DNA of 6,269 nucleotides. Source: Candidatus Cloacimonadota bacterium (GTDB taxonomy: Bacteria > Cloacimonadota > Cloacimonadia > Cloacimonadales > JAOZMQ01). The notes below the pieces were generated by a model that had not been told where the DNA came from, did no database searches, and was given only the letters and a program-made list of their open reading frames with translations. Of this stretch, positions 6,031 through 6,269 are shown piece after piece. The stretch is taken from contig JAOZMQ010000189.1 in assembly GCA_029934195.1 (NCBI GenBank), positions 1-6,269 of the forward strand. Direction: 5' to 3'. How positions within the stretch are numbered: position 1 is the stretch's first letter; every line of letters starts with the position of its first letter. Made by a program: the position numbers and the translations under genes.

Positions 6031-6269
6031 ATATTGGTTGATTATTAATTCATTTTGATATTTTTCAAAGAAGAAGAAATAATTAAGTCAAAGCAGATTT
6101 GTAAATATTGTTTCGTAACAGTGACGTAGTATTTGATTTCTTTTTATAGTGGACTCAAAATATATTTAGCATCTGAACGAAAACTAATTTTTTCTATTTT
6201 TTTTGTCGCTTCCGTGAAGCTGAAAAATAAATAATTTCCCAATTAATCTTTCTTCATTAACTTCATTTC

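Larger units (their letters stand above)
5756..6269. other. 514-nt AT-rich region upstream of mreB, no supported gene
   Basis: I find no coding region on either strand with a start, a ribosome site and meaningful length. At the right edge two minus-strand frames are open into the window: one closes at TAG 6184-6186 (27 sense codons visible) and one at TAA 6243-6245. Either could be the tail of an upstream gene, but neither has recognisable residues. A GCTTC-CGT-GAAGC hairpin lies near 6207-6219; on the minus strand it is followed by A-runs, not T-runs, so it is not an intrinsic terminator in that direction. The TAnnTTTG motif TAATTTTG at 5963-5970 resembles a Bacteroidota -7 element, but the Shine-Dalgarno use in this cluster makes that affiliation unlikely. 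Confidence 0.6.

Noticed and set aside
6184..6269. End of an upstream minus-strand gene at the right edge
   Set aside because: Two different frames are open into the edge (stops at 6184-6186 and 6243-6245), neither with recognisable residues; undecidable without more sequence.
1..6269. CRISPR array, tRNA, rRNA, transposase or toxin-antitoxin pair
   Set aside because: I looked on both strands and saw no regularly spaced repeats, cloverleaf, rRNA-like blocks, or transposase or toxin motifs.

Overview
This AT-rich window (roughly 30% G+C by eye) is one minus-strand gene cluster for the cell-elongation machinery (elongasome, Rod complex) of a rod-shaped bacterium. In transcription order, from high to low coordinates, it reads mreB, mreC, a CofE-like (coenzyme F420-0:L-glutamate ligase family) gene, mreD, mrdA (PBP2) and rodA. 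The rodA gene runs off the left edge. Apart from the CofE-like gene, this is the classical mreBCD-mrdA-rodA order.

The organism cannot be named from the sequence. Four genes have clear purine-rich Shine-Dalgarno sites (GGAG, GAGG, GAGGAG), and rodA has a weaker AGGA. This argues against typical Bacteroidota, which mostly lack such sites. Three of the six genes (mreC, mreD, mrdA) start with TTG. A low-GC lineage outside the well-studied phyla, for example a Cloacimonadota- or Delongbacteria-like member of the FCB group, would fit, but that is a guess.

Layout: 6269-5756 is a 514-nt AT-rich stretch with no convincing gene; it holds the mreB leader and presumably its promoter. mreB is 5755-4718. 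A 262-nt gap follows (4717-4456). It contains an exact 12-nt inverted repeat enclosing 142 nt, a shorter nested inverted repeat and a weak promoter-like pair ahead of mreC. From mreC (4455) to rodA (728) the genes are packed tightly: mreC and the CofE-like gene overlap by 29 nt, 15 nt separates the CofE-like gene from mreD, mreD and mrdA overlap by 11 nt, and 23 nt separates mrdA from rodA.

How the genes work together: MreB filaments lie on the inner face of the membrane. MreC and MreD connect them across the membrane to the RodA (glycosyltransferase) and PBP2 (transpeptidase) pair, which polymerises and crosslinks lateral-wall peptidoglycan. The CofE-like protein has no established place in this machine. 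Its position between mreC and mreD, with translation apparently coupled to mreC, is the main puzzle here. The next is the structured mreB-mreC gap. I see no mobile element, CRISPR array, rRNA or tRNA gene.
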